Assembly (NCBI GenBank): GCA_964639275.1
Contig: CAZXCQ010000301.1
Location: 1-7,521 of the forward strand
Length of the DNA: 7,521 bases
Direction: 5' to 3'
Source: CAZXCQ01 sp964639275
Lineage (GTDB): Bacteria; Desulfobacterota; DSM-4660; Desulfatiglandales; Desulfatiglandaceae
Shown: piece by piece, positions 1 through 5,657 of the stretch
Position numbering within the stretch: the first letter of the stretch is position 1
How the letters are laid out: every line of letters starts with the position of its first letter
Notes under the pieces: model-generated
What the model was told of the DNA's origin: nothing
What the model saw: the letters and a program-made list of their open reading frames with translations, nothing else
Database searches by the model: none
Program-made: the position numbers and the translations under genes

Positions 1-194
1 GCCCTCCAGGCCTCGCGGCCCTCCCGAATAGAAGGGTTTTCACGGTAGGCATAGGAGATGAGATCTGAAACCGTGGCCGTCTGGACCAGCCTGGCATCTA
101 AATCCTCTCCGAATGCACAGGTTGCCAAGCCCGCGAAACAGACATGAACCGCCACAAGGGTGCTGAAAATCCTCCCATACGCGCTCATAGACAT
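1..194 (-). CDS. TolC-family outer-membrane efflux channel, N-terminal part only
   Basis: The first 64 codons of a leftward gene that runs off the left edge. The product starts MSMSAYGRIF, followed by a hydrophobic stretch and an Ala-Phe-Gly-Glu region that looks like a Sec signal peptide with cleavage near residue 28. The mature start contains TVSDLISYAYRENPSIREG and then REAWRA, which matches the opening helix of TolC/CusC-type outer-membrane factors (a leucine-rich helix, then NPSI and a REA motif). Such proteins form trimeric channels through the outer membrane and periplasm for RND or ABC pumps. The start at 194 is chosen because a GGAGGGTGA ribosome site lies about nine bases upstream; an in-frame ATG two codons later is an alternative. 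The partner pump is not in the window. The family call rests on the short N-terminus only. Confidence 0.72.
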   Translation of the reverse strand, partial: MSMSAYGRIFSTLVAVHVCFAGLATCAFGEDLDARLVQTATVSDLISYAYRENPSIREGREAWR

Positions 195-287
195 TAATCT
201 CACCCTCCCCTCGACCGGCTTTTTGATAGACAGTTCTCTCTTAAAAGATCCCGAAGAAGTATCGATCCTTTGGCTCAGTATAACACC

Positions 288-314
288 AGATGGGATTTCG
301 TCCCATCTCTTTTT
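288..314 (+). terminator. Terminator-like hairpin with T-tract
   Basis: A perfect 8-bp stem (AGATGGGA / TCCCATCT, 288-295 and 301-308) with a TTTCG loop is followed by CTTTTT. The T-tract lies on the + strand, yet no + strand gene ends here. Read on the - strand, the hairpin would sit in the untranslated leader of the TolC-type gene. It may be a remnant terminator of a lost gene or a leader structure. Confidence 0.4.
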
Positions 315-444
315 GGACAGAGGTTCCCCTTCTACTCGATGCTAAAGTTCAAATAACATGCCAAATCCTTGAATAAATAACCGCCGCACAAATCCTGGCG
401 TTGACAACGGGCTTATTAATCGTCTCATTACTGTCAGATGCTTT

Positions 445-494
445 GTCATTCAGGCTCCGTAAAAGAGACGGGATAAACTGCAGCTGGAATCCAG
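445..494 (-). repeat. 50-bp dispersed repeat, copy 1 (inverted)
   Basis: Read on the - strand, this begins CTGGATTCCAGCTG and ends CCTGAATGAC. It matches copy 2 at 756-805 in 42 of 50 positions with no gaps and in the opposite orientation. The ends (CTGGATTCC and GGAATGAC-like) resemble a hairpin-forming dispersed repeat that I associate with deltaproteobacterial genomes. This copy is the more decayed: its inner arms no longer pair well. Confidence 0.6.
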
Positions 495-755
495 CGATTC
501 TTTCTGGACGCCACCGCATTCATCAACGGACGGTATACCCATGCCATTTTTCAAGGGGAGCGAACAAACCCGCCTCCTTGATCTTTCGACACCCCACCGC
601 TATAGTTGCTGTCGGTTTTCCCGCAATTCTTGTTTTGTATCAATTTGGCTTTTTTCAAAATTGATCGTTTCGCAAAAAGTCGTCACCCCGTTGAAGCTTG
701 TGCCGCACTCGATCCGGTAAACGGGGTCCAGGGGTTTTGTAAGCGCCTAAAAGAA

Positions 756-805
756 CTGGATTCCGGCTGGAGTTTATCCCGTATTTGATACGGGGCCGGA
801 ATGAC
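756..805 (+). repeat. 50-bp dispersed repeat, copy 2
   Basis: It starts CTGGATTCCGGCTGG and ends GGGGCCGGAATGAC. It can fold on itself, since ATTCCGGC pairs imperfectly with GGCCGGAAT and ATCCCGTAT with ATACGGGG. It matches the inverted copy at 445-494 in 42 of 50 positions. Together with the palindrome just downstream it makes up most of the DNA before the HD-GYP gene. Confidence 0.65.
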
Positions 806-825
806 GGAAAGAGAGGATTTTTGAC

Positions 826-863
826 TTTTTACGAGATCGTCAAAATTGACGAACTCATAAAAA
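826..863. repeat. Near-perfect palindrome, 18-bp arms
   Basis: The left arm TTTTTACGAGATCGTCAA (826-843) and the right arm TTGACGAACTCATAAAAA (846-863) are separated by AA and pair at 16 of 18 positions. The sequence resembles the ends of dispersed repeats rather than coding DNA or a factor-independent terminator. It ends only 20 bases before the chosen start of the HD-GYP gene, so it could influence that gene's transcription or translation. Confidence 0.65.
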
Positions 864-883
864 CTATATTTTCTCGCGCGGAT

Positions 884-2482
884 ATGAAGATAGATCAATT
901 GATAAGGACTTTTAGAAAAAACGTGATTTTTCTTCTGGTACTGGTCGTAATGATATGCTCTGTGGGCGCCGTCCTATACCTCGGCTCTGCCAATATCTAT
1001 CAGAGAGAGTCCGAAAAACAACATCAAAAAGCCCTGTTCAAGTTGTCGAGCGCGGAAAAGGCCCTCGAGATCATTTTTGCCGTCTTTGAAGACGATCTAT
1101 TGTTTTTACGCGACCTTTCCCTTTTGAAGACCTATGTGGTGTCCGGTTTCAGGCCGGGTCCCGAAAGGGAAGATGTGGAGCGCCTGTTTCGGGGTTTTCT
1201 TAGCGCCCATCTCGACTTCCATGCCATAGAGCTTTACAATGAGACCGGTCGGCAGGTGCTTGCCGTGGAAGAGGATGTTTATGCTCATGCTCGTGAGCAC
1301 CTGGAATCCTCTGTTGCCATGACCCGTGAGCCCTCTTCACCCGATCTAAGTCAGTTGAGAGAGGATTCAGTATGGATTTCCCCTATAGCGATTCACCTGA
1401 TCCGGAGCGAAGATCAAACGGTCAGGATGCCGGTCATCGGGTTGAGCGCCTTTTTGCCGGGATCCACCGCCGCCCGAATGACCGGTTACATAACCCTCAG
1501 CATGAAGCTGGATGCGATAATGCAAGTACTGCCCGCCGGCGTACATATTCAGACAGAGAAGACCAACATGCTCATTCGCAGAGCGCACGGCTCGGTGAGC
1601 GTCGCGGAGGCTCCGGTGGGCCTGGCAGGGGACTCCGGCTGGCTGAGCGTCTCCCCTGGAGAGACTCTGCATTATCTCCGATGTGCCTTTCTACCTGGCC
1701 AGGCATTTTACGTGGTTGTTGACCACAAGCATCCAGGGCTTAGAAGTTCATTTCGCAAACTCATATGGCTTTCGGTTTCCATGCTCGCTGCCTTCTCCGG
1801 GCTGGCTGCCGTCGTCGGCTTTATCACGATTTCACGATACAGCAGACTGGTAAGCGCCCAACATGGGATCATCTTTTCCCTGGCCGCGCTTGCCGAAGGA
1901 CGCGATCCCGAAACCGGAGAACACCTGGAAAGGACAAGGGAATACGCGGTTCTCCTGGCCAAACAGCTAAAAAAGAGAAGCGAGTATCGCAAGACCATCG
2001 CCGCTGATTATCTTGAGGCACTCTACGACGCGGCCCCGCTTCATGACATCGGCAAAGTGGGGATACCCGATGCCATCTTGCTAAAAGAATCCGGGCTTAC
2101 TGAGCAAGAATATCAAACCATGAAGACCCATGTTCTCATCGGCAACCGGGTGCTCAAGAGTACCATGGAATCGTACAAACTAAATCAGAAGATTTTCACC
2201 GTAGGGCTCAATATCGCCACCTTTCACCACGAAAGATACGATGGACAGGGCTATCCCGAGGGATTGAAAGGGGAAGAGATCCCGCTGGAGGCCAGAATCT
2301 TCGCACTCTGCGATGCCTATGATGTCATCAGATCCAGCAGGCCTTACAAGGATGAAGTTCCCCATGAAGAGGCGGTTCAACGCATTCTCAAAGACAAAGG
2401 CACGCACTTTGATCCGGTGGTGGTTGACGCCTTTATGGAGATAGAGACCCGGTTCAGAGCTGTCAGCGAAGGCATGAAATAA
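884..2482 (+). CDS. Membrane-bound HD-GYP cyclic-di-GMP phosphodiesterase with periplasmic sensor
   Basis: A protein of 532 residues. A membrane helix (about 12-34) is followed by a periplasmic region (about 35-292) whose pattern resembles Cache-type ligand sensors, a second membrane helix (about 293-316), and a cytoplasmic HD-GYP domain (about 330-520). Visible metal-site and signature motifs are GEHLERT, the HD pair in LHDIGKVGIPD (387-388), HHERYDGQGYP (448-458) and DAYD. All expected metal ligands appear present, so it is probably active in degrading cyclic di-GMP in response to an external signal. The signal is unknown and no neighbour points to one. The open frame extends 33 codons upstream to a TTG at 785, but that extension is repeat DNA, so the ATG at 884 is preferred even though its ribosome site is weak. 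Confidence 0.88.
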   Translation: MKIDQLIRTFRKNVIFLLVLVVMICSVGAVLYLGSANIYQRESEKQHQKALFKLSSAEKALEIIFAVFEDDLLFLRDLSLLKTYVVSGFRPGPEREDVERLFRGFLSAHLDFHAIELYNETGRQVLAVEEDVYAHAREHLESSVAMTREPSSPDLSQLREDSVWISPIAIHLIRSEDQTVRMPVIGLSAFLPGSTAARMTGYITLSMKLDAIMQVLPAGVHIQTEKTNMLIRRAHGSVSVAEAPVGLAGDSGWLSVSPGETLHYLRCAFLPGQAFYVVVDHKHPGLRSSFRKLIWLSVSMLAAFSGLAAVVGFITISRYSRLVSAQHGIIFSLAALAEGRDPETGEHLERTREYAVLLAKQLKKRSEYRKTIAADYLEALYDAAPLHDIGKVGIPDAILLKESGLTEQEYQTMKTHVLIGNRVLKSTMESYKLNQKIFTVGLNIATFHHERYDGQGYPEGLKGEEIPLEARIFALCDAYDVIRSSRPYKDEVPHEEAVQRILKDKGTHFDPVVVDAFMEIETRFRAVSEGMK

Positions 2483-2517
2483 AGCACTATCCGCTTTCGT
2501 AGGTGGTGCTTTATTTC
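2476..2517. terminator. Hairpin terminator shared by convergent genes
   Basis: A perfect 12-bp stem, GAAATAAAGCAC (2476-2487) and GTGCTTTATTTC (2506-2517), surrounds an 18-base loop that can pair further. The stem spans the stop codon of the HD-GYP gene and lies just beyond the end of the leftward TauE/SafE remnant. The A/T-rich outer stem gives a T-rich 3' side on both strands, so it can serve both directions. Confidence 0.7.
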
Positions 2518-2538
2518 AGAGTTTCTTCATGTATGCCT

Positions 2539-3228
2539 TCATATCAGCCCAACCCCTAAGACAATTGACAGGAGAAGCAGCATAACGCCCACCAGGATCT
2601 GAATGGTGCGCATGGTGATTTTCTTGAGGATTCTGGAACCAATAAACGCACCGATAAACGCCGCCAGAGATCCCGCCACGATGAGTTCGATGCCACCCTG
2701 GCTTTTCAAGATTGCAAAGTCCCGTCCGGATCAGGAACGCCGTCCGCAGTGCCCCCTGGTGACCCGACAGACCCCCGAAAAACCCTGACAGTGCACCGCC
2801 GAGCGGGATAAATCTCGTATTAAATGCGAGCTTCTCAAAATTGGGATTTAGCTCAATAAAGGCAAATCCCATGATCATTACCGCAATGACCAGCTTCACG
2901 ACTGTTACCGTACAATCACGACCGGCAAGGGTGTACTGGGTGACGGGCTCAACCGTGGTGAAGTAATTCAGAAGAAGGGCTCCAACCATGGCCATGATCG
3001 CGGCCGGGAGGGCGAATCTCACTACAATCCCAAGATTGGCCTTTCTGCCCACAAGGCCGGCTTTAAAGATGTTGTTGGCAAGGTGAACAATGGCGGTTGC
3101 AGCTATGGCCACCTCCACCGGGTAAAAGAGGGCAAATGCGGGCATGAGCAGGGTCCCAGGCCGAATCCCGAAAAAAGTGTCAGTCCCGAGACGGCGAAGG
3201 CTACGGCACAGATAATCAAGTAGCTCAT
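2539..3228 (-). pseudogene. TauE/SafE (TSUP) family anion permease, broken
   Basis: The remains of a multi-helix inner-membrane permease of the family that moves sulfite, sulfonates or similar anions. Three frames must be joined. Frame one runs from the ATG at 3228 and gives MSYLIICAVAFAVSG, then TLFSGFGLG. About 3154-3157 one base seems missing, and frame two continues TLLMPAFALFYPVEVAIAA through GGALSGFFGGLSGHQGALR to FLIRTGL. About 2716-2720 the reading jumps to frame three, AILKSQGGIELIVAG to VMLLLLSIVLGVGLI, ending at a TGA at 2539-2541. Relatives as I remember them carry roughly 28 more residues at this second joint, so an internal deletion is likely. The start overlaps the PadR stop as ATGA, showing translational coupling before decay. 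An uninterrupted open frame at 2516-3238 exists, but both its ends are out of frame with the family. Confidence 0.75.
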
Positions 3229-3527
3229 ATCTCTTCAATGACCTCCTCGTATAATTCTCTTATCTTGGCCTTTACCTTTTCCAGTTCTTTGAGTCCTTTA
3301 GGCGTGATTCGATAATACTTGCGCTGTTTGTGATGCACGGTCCTGGCCTCAAAGGTTAAGAGCCCCATTCGGACCATCTTGGCCAGGGTGGGGTAAAGCG
3401 TGCCAAAGCTCAGTTTATAACCATGCCTCCCCAGTTCCTCTACCAGACCAACGCCATAGACCTCCTCTTTTGAGGCATGATAAAGGATATGGAGTTTGAT
3501 AAAAGCCAAATCGATTTCTCTGATCAT
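3225..3527 (-). CDS. PadR-family transcriptional regulator
   Basis: A 100-residue winged-helix protein of the short PadR type. Residues about 5-80 form the DNA-binding domain, with the family pattern ILYHASKEEVYGVGLVEEL, FGTLYPTLAKMVRMGLL and the wing QRKYYRITPKG. The last 20 residues are a charged helix that should mediate dimer formation. PadR proteins are usually repressors released by a small ligand. The gene overlaps the TauE/SafE gene by ATGA, so it probably controlled that permease together with itself. The start at 3527 has GGAG about nine bases upstream. The promoter carries three TATCGA repeats that may be its operator. It appears intact although its partner is broken. Confidence 0.87.
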   Translation of the reverse strand: MIREIDLAFIKLHILYHASKEEVYGVGLVEELGRHGYKLSFGTLYPTLAKMVRMGLLTFEARTVHHKQRKYYRITPKGLKELEKVKAKIRELYEEVIEEI

Positions 3528-3543
3528 GATAGATCTCCATTAT

Positions 3544-3582
3544 TATCGAAAATAGATATCGAAATATATTATCGATATTTGA
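3544..3582. promoter_or_regulatory. Three 13-bp TATCGA direct repeats, likely PadR operator
   Basis: TATCGA occurs at 3544, 3557 and 3570, that is three units of exactly 13 bp (TATCGAAAATAGA, TATCGAAATATAT, TATCGATATTTGA). Units two and three also contain an inverted pair, ATATCGA (3556-3562) and TCGATAT (3572-3578), nine bases apart. The array covers the -10 box and start region of the leftward promoter, as expected for a repressor site. Assignment to the PadR protein is by position only. Confidence 0.5.
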
Positions 3583-3591
3583 TATTTTCAA
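3563..3591 (-). promoter_or_regulatory. Predicted promoter of the padR-type gene
   Basis: On the - strand, TTGAAA (3591-3586) and TATATT (3568-3563) are separated by 17 bases, a good match to a housekeeping sigma-factor promoter. Transcription would start near 3556, leaving a short leader before the ATG at 3527. The TATCGA repeats overlap it. Confidence 0.5.
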
Positions 3592-3613
3592 CAAAAATAT
3601 TTTTGGAATTTAC

Positions 3614-3642
3614 TTGACAACCCGACTTCTATTGATTAAGTT
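3614..3642 (+). promoter_or_regulatory. Predicted promoter of the arsR-type gene
   Basis: A perfect TTGACA (3614-3619) is followed after 17 bases by TAAGTT (3637-3642), a weak -10 that lies inside the ArsR-type operator. The divergent PadR promoter lies about 25 bases away, with a perfect 14-bp palindrome CAAAAATATTTTTG (3592-3605) between them. Confidence 0.4.
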
Positions 3643-3660
3643 ATTGCTTAAATATTTAAT
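3636..3660 (+). promoter_or_regulatory. ArsR-type operator, site 1
   Basis: The core TTAAGTTATTGCTTAA is an imperfect 16-bp dyad of the style bound by ArsR/SmtB repressors, followed by ATATTTAAT. The site matches site 2 (4114-4138) in 22 of 25 positions. It overlaps the predicted -10 box and ends 19 bases before the regulator's ATG, so binding should repress the regulator's own gene. Confidence 0.65.
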
Positions 3661-3679
3661 AGACTAAGGATTCAAAGTC

Positions 3680-4090
3680 ATGACATTCGACCCTTCAGAG
3701 ATGTTCAAGGTATTGGCCGTCGAAACACGGGTAAAGATAATCGAGCTATTAAAATCTCAGGGGCCTCTTGGGGCCAAAAGAATTGCTGAACAGCTCGGTG
3801 TTACGACCGCTGCTGTATCTCAGCACCTCAAAATATTACGGCAGGCCGGTCTCGTCAGGAGTGAAAGAAAAGGCTACTGGATACCCTACTCGATTGACGA
3901 AGAAGCTTTGGAAAACTGTGGGCAATTGTTAAACAAAGTCTGTACATGTGGGTGCGGGGGAACGGGTGAATTCAAAAAAATGGAATTGAATCGATCAGAT
4001 CTGGAATCGCTTAAAAAATATGAGGAGGCCCTCAAAAACGAGTTGACGACTGTACGAGCAAGGGTCAGGGAACTCGAAGGAAAAACCTAA
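3680..4090 (+). CDS. ArsR-family regulator with C-terminal cysteine motif and helix
   Basis: A protein of 136 residues, longer than the usual ArsR length of roughly 100. Residues 5-75 are the winged helix: FKVLAVETRVKIIELLK, then AKRIAEQLGVTTAAVSQHL with the recognition helix and LKILRQAGLV, then the wing around RKGYW. After this comes a tail absent from simple ArsR proteins: Cys80, CTCGCGG (Cys88, 90, 92) and a long charged helix (about 105-135). The tail resembles the 63-residue protein at 5658, with 11 of 25 identical residues in the helix plus the CGCG motif. The cysteines suggest sensing of a metal or thiol-reactive ligand; this is inference. Two matching operator-like sites flank the gene, suggesting self-repression and control of the genes downstream. 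The ribosome site is a modest AAGGA. Confidence 0.85.
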   Translation: MTFDPSEMFKVLAVETRVKIIELLKSQGPLGAKRIAEQLGVTTAAVSQHLKILRQAGLVRSERKGYWIPYSIDEEALENCGQLLNKVCTCGCGGTGEFKKMELNRSDLESLKKYEEALKNELTTVRARVRELEGKT

Positions 4091-4113
4091 CAAAAATTTT
4101 TTTGTGGTTATAG

Positions 4114-4138
4114 TTAAGTAATTGCTTAATTATTTGAT
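4114..4138 (+). promoter_or_regulatory. ArsR-type operator, site 2
   Basis: The core TTAAGTAATTGCTTAA is a 16-bp dyad, followed by TTATTTGAT. It is 22 of 25 identical to site 1. It lies between the regulator's stop and the 34-residue gene, so that gene and those after it probably have their own regulated promoter. Candidate promoter boxes (for example TTGTGG at 4102-4107) are weak. Confidence 0.62.
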
Positions 4139-4183
4139 TGTTTTATCTGATCTTTATTCTTAAACATGACGTCTAATACACCC

Positions 4184-4197
4184 AGAAAGGAGGTGAT
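4184..4197 (+). promoter_or_regulatory. Extended ribosome binding site of the 34-residue gene
   Basis: AGAAAGGAGGTGAT is complementary over 14 bases to the usual 3' end of bacterial 16S rRNA. It fixes the start at the ATG at 4202; the ATG at 4196 is too close to the site. The same 14 bases precede the 63-residue gene. Confidence 0.7.
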
Positions 4198-4201
4198 GAA
4201 G

Positions 4202-4306
4202 ATGACGGACAAGAAGGAAAATTGTGGCTGCGGCTGTATTCCTTTGAAGCAGAAAGCCAAAAGGGCCACAAAAGAACCAAAAGAGGTCAAGAAATCTAAA
4301 AAATAG
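4202..4306 (+). CDS. Small CGCGC cysteine-motif protein, 34 residues
   Basis: A 34-residue product beginning MTDKKENCGCGCIPLKQKAK and ending in a lysine-rich tail. The three cysteines (8, 10, 12) form the same CGCGC cluster seen in the 63-residue protein downstream and, as CTCGCG, in the regulator's tail. There is no signal peptide or membrane helix, so it is probably cytoplasmic. A very strong ribosome site and an ArsR-type operator upstream argue that it is a real gene under the regulator's control. A role as a metal or redox ligand carrier is plausible from the cysteines only; I do not recognise a characterised family. The basic tail might bind nucleic acid or membranes. Confidence 0.72.
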   Translation: MTDKKENCGCGCIPLKQKAKRATKEPKEVKKSKK

Positions 4307-4331
4307 GTGACGTTGGCCTCGTTTCACAAAA

Positions 4332-4364
4332 GGGGGCAAATTGATAACATTTGATTTGCTCCCC
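4332..4364 (+). other. Intercistronic hairpin
   Basis: GGGGGCAAAT (4332-4341) pairs with ATTTGCTCCCC (4354-4364) with one bulged base around a 12-base loop. No T-tract follows, so a full terminator is unlikely. Between the highly translated small gene and the dehydrogenase-like gene it could stabilise the upstream mRNA or reduce read-through. Confidence 0.45.
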
Positions 4365-4402
4365 TGCCTGAAATTTCACTGATAAATCACGAGGGGGAGG
4401 AC

Positions 4403-5539
4403 ATGAAAAATCTGGAAATGGAAGAAATAAGGAGACTGGCTGAAAAGATCGCATCTGAAAAATTCGCAAAAAGGGCTTCGTTTATTGATCACAACCGTGT
4501 CTTTCCCTGGGACAATATGCGCGTCATCGGAGAGGCCGGTTTCAATCGATTAATTGTATCGGAAAATCATGGGGGCTTAGGATCTGACCGGGCTTCCTTT
4601 GCATCTGTTGTAAAGGAAATAGCCAGGGCATGTGCGTCAACGGCCCTGATATATGTGTCTCATTCAATTGTCGAAAAGGCCGTTGAGCTTTTTGGCGGGG
4701 AAGATGTTAAAGGGATATGGCTTCCGAAAATGTTAGAGGGGCAGGTATTGGGGGCCTTTGCAGTGCACGAGCCTGAGTCTGGGAGTAACGCCGGAGCCGT
4801 TACAACTCGGGCCATAAGAGATAATAATCACTATGTCGTGAACGGTTCAAAGTTCTTTATCACATCGGCCGGAGAAGCCAGTCTTTACCTGGTTCTCGTC
4901 AGGACAGACCCTGAAAGGGGTCCTCAGGGGATGAGCACGATACTTATTGAAAAGGACTCTCCCGATCTTTCTTTCGGTCAACCCGAAGACAAGATGGGCC
5001 TGACGAGCACCTCCTCAAGGGAAATGTTCTTTAGTGATTGCCGGGTGCCCGTCAGAAACCTCATTGGCAAAGAAGGGGAAGGACCACAAGTTATTGGAAA
5101 GGCAGTAGTCGGATGGGGATTTTTTGGGGCCTCGGCCATATCTGTGGGCATAGCCAAATCGGCCACTGACCTTTCGGTCAGGCATGCCAGAGAGCGGATG
5201 ATCGGGGGGCAGCCGATCGGGGTTCATCAGGCTGTTCAATTCATGATTACAGACATGGTTCTTGGAACTGAGGCAGCAGAGGCACTTCTAACAGGGTGTG
5301 CAGCCAGAGCCGATTCTTTCCCCGAGAGCGCCGCTGTTAACGGCTTTAAGGCAAAGCTTTATGCCTCCGAAATGGCTGTAGATGTCACTGACAAGGCGAT
5401 TCAGGTTTTTGGGGGCCACGGTTACTGCCGGGACTACATCGTTGAACGTCTCTTCCGGGATGCGAGAGGGCTGAAGCTTCATTTCAAGACATCCGAGTGG
5501 CTTCGGCAAGATATCGCTAAAGCAGAACTCGGCTTCTGA
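4403..5539 (+). CDS. Acyl-CoA dehydrogenase-family flavoprotein lacking the usual catalytic Glu
   Basis: A protein of 378 residues, the usual length for the family, with the helical N-terminal domain, the beta domain and the C-terminal helical domain all recognisable. Substrate and FAD motifs include AVHEPESGSNAGAVTTRA (120-137), VVNGSKFFITSAGEA, CRVPVRNLIGKEGEG and IQVFGGHGYCRDYIVERLFR (333-352). Typical members oxidise acyl-CoA at the alpha-beta bond and pass electrons to ETF, with a glutamate base in a YEGT motif. Here that segment reads LHFKTSEWLR, so Phe361 and Lys362 replace the Glu-Gly. The alternative helix position used by isovaleryl-CoA dehydrogenase appears to be Gly. The protein may therefore catalyse another reaction or bind without dehydrogenating. 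It lies between two small cysteine-motif genes. AGGGGGAGG supports the start at 4403. Confidence 0.88.
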   Translation: MKNLEMEEIRRLAEKIASEKFAKRASFIDHNRVFPWDNMRVIGEAGFNRLIVSENHGGLGSDRASFASVVKEIARACASTALIYVSHSIVEKAVELFGGEDVKGIWLPKMLEGQVLGAFAVHEPESGSNAGAVTTRAIRDNNHYVVNGSKFFITSAGEASLYLVLVRTDPERGPQGMSTILIEKDSPDLSFGQPEDKMGLTSTSSREMFFSDCRVPVRNLIGKEGEGPQVIGKAVVGWGFFGASAISVGIAKSATDLSVRHARERMIGGQPIGVHQAVQFMITDMVLGTEAAEALLTGCAARADSFPESAAVNGFKAKLYASEMAVDVTDKAIQVFGGHGYCRDYIVERLFRDARGLKLHFKTSEWLRQDIAKAELGF

Positions 5540-5580
5540 AGTTCTTTCCAGTTGATAGTATAGACAATTTCCTCTTTTTG

Positions 5581-5604
5581 GGATTCCGCCACAGACGGAA
5601 GTCC
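5581..5604 (+). other. Intercistronic hairpin before the 63-residue gene
   Basis: GGATTCCG (5581-5588) pairs with CGGAA (5596-5600) and TCC (5602-5604), with one bulged G and a 7-base loop. There is no T-tract. It may be an RNA-processing or stability element, and read-through from the dehydrogenase-like gene seems possible. Confidence 0.35.
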
Positions 5605-5638
5605 TATAAGATTGTGAGACGATTTTATCACTTGACTT

Positions 5639-5652
5639 AGAAAGGAGGTGAT
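5639..5652 (+). promoter_or_regulatory. Extended ribosome binding site of the 63-residue gene
   Basis: The same AGAAAGGAGGTGAT as at 4184-4197, five bases before the ATG at 5658. It decides this start and frame over the overlapping open frame that begins at 5648. Confidence 0.72.
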
Positions 5653-5657
5653 TCAAA

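Larger units (their letters stand above)
195..883. other. Repeat-rich intergenic region without a supported gene
   Basis: This stretch separates the leftward TolC-type gene from the rightward HD-GYP gene and should hold the promoters of both, though I could not assign either confidently. Short open frames exist on both strands, but none resembles a known protein, none has a good ribosome site, and those after 440 run through repeats. What can be recognised is a terminator-like hairpin near 288-314, two inverted copies of a 50-bp repeat (445-494 and 756-805), and a near-perfect palindrome (826-863). The segment from about 660 to 863 looks like a composite of dispersed repeats, with weakly similar inverted ends (660-681 against 823-844, 16 of 22 bases). 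A TTGACA box at 401-406 on the + strand has no convincing partner. Confidence 0.6.

Noticed and set aside
401..664. 87-codon + strand open frame (TTG start) between the TolC-type and HD-GYP genes
   Set aside because: It runs through the inverted copy of the 50-bp repeat, has no ribosome site and no recognisable family pattern.
660..863. Complete miniature transposon defined by inverted ends
   Set aside because: The ends match at only 16 of 22 positions, no target duplication is visible and the interior looks composite, so only the repeats themselves are annotated.
683..898. 71-codon - strand open frame before the HD-GYP gene
   Set aside because: It lies almost wholly in the repeats and palindrome; its residues (for example FYEFVNFDDLVKSQKS) are typical of translated dispersed repeats.
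1367..1722. Open frames on both strands of about 100 codons inside the HD-GYP gene
   Set aside because: They are shadows of a well-supported coding region, with arginine- and histidine-rich, low-plausibility products.
2516..3238. Intact 240-residue protein from the uninterrupted leftward frame
   Set aside because: The first 25 or so and last 50 or so residues do not look like the family, while better matches lie in other frames, so this is treated as a pseudogene.
4090..4105. A/T hairpin ACAAAAA/TTTTTGT after the regulator's stop as a terminator
   Set aside because: The stem has only two G-C pairs' worth of stability at most and lacks a G/C-rich core, so I do not call a terminator; read-through is likely.
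5612..5635. CRP/FNR-like dyad TTGTGA...TCACTT before the 63-residue gene
   Set aside because: The half-sites are ten bases apart instead of the usual six (CRP) or four (FNR), so the match is not convincing.
5288..5656. 122-codon - strand open frame over the end of the dehydrogenase-like gene
   Set aside because: It is mostly antisense to the conserved C-terminal domain, has no ribosome site and no family resemblance.
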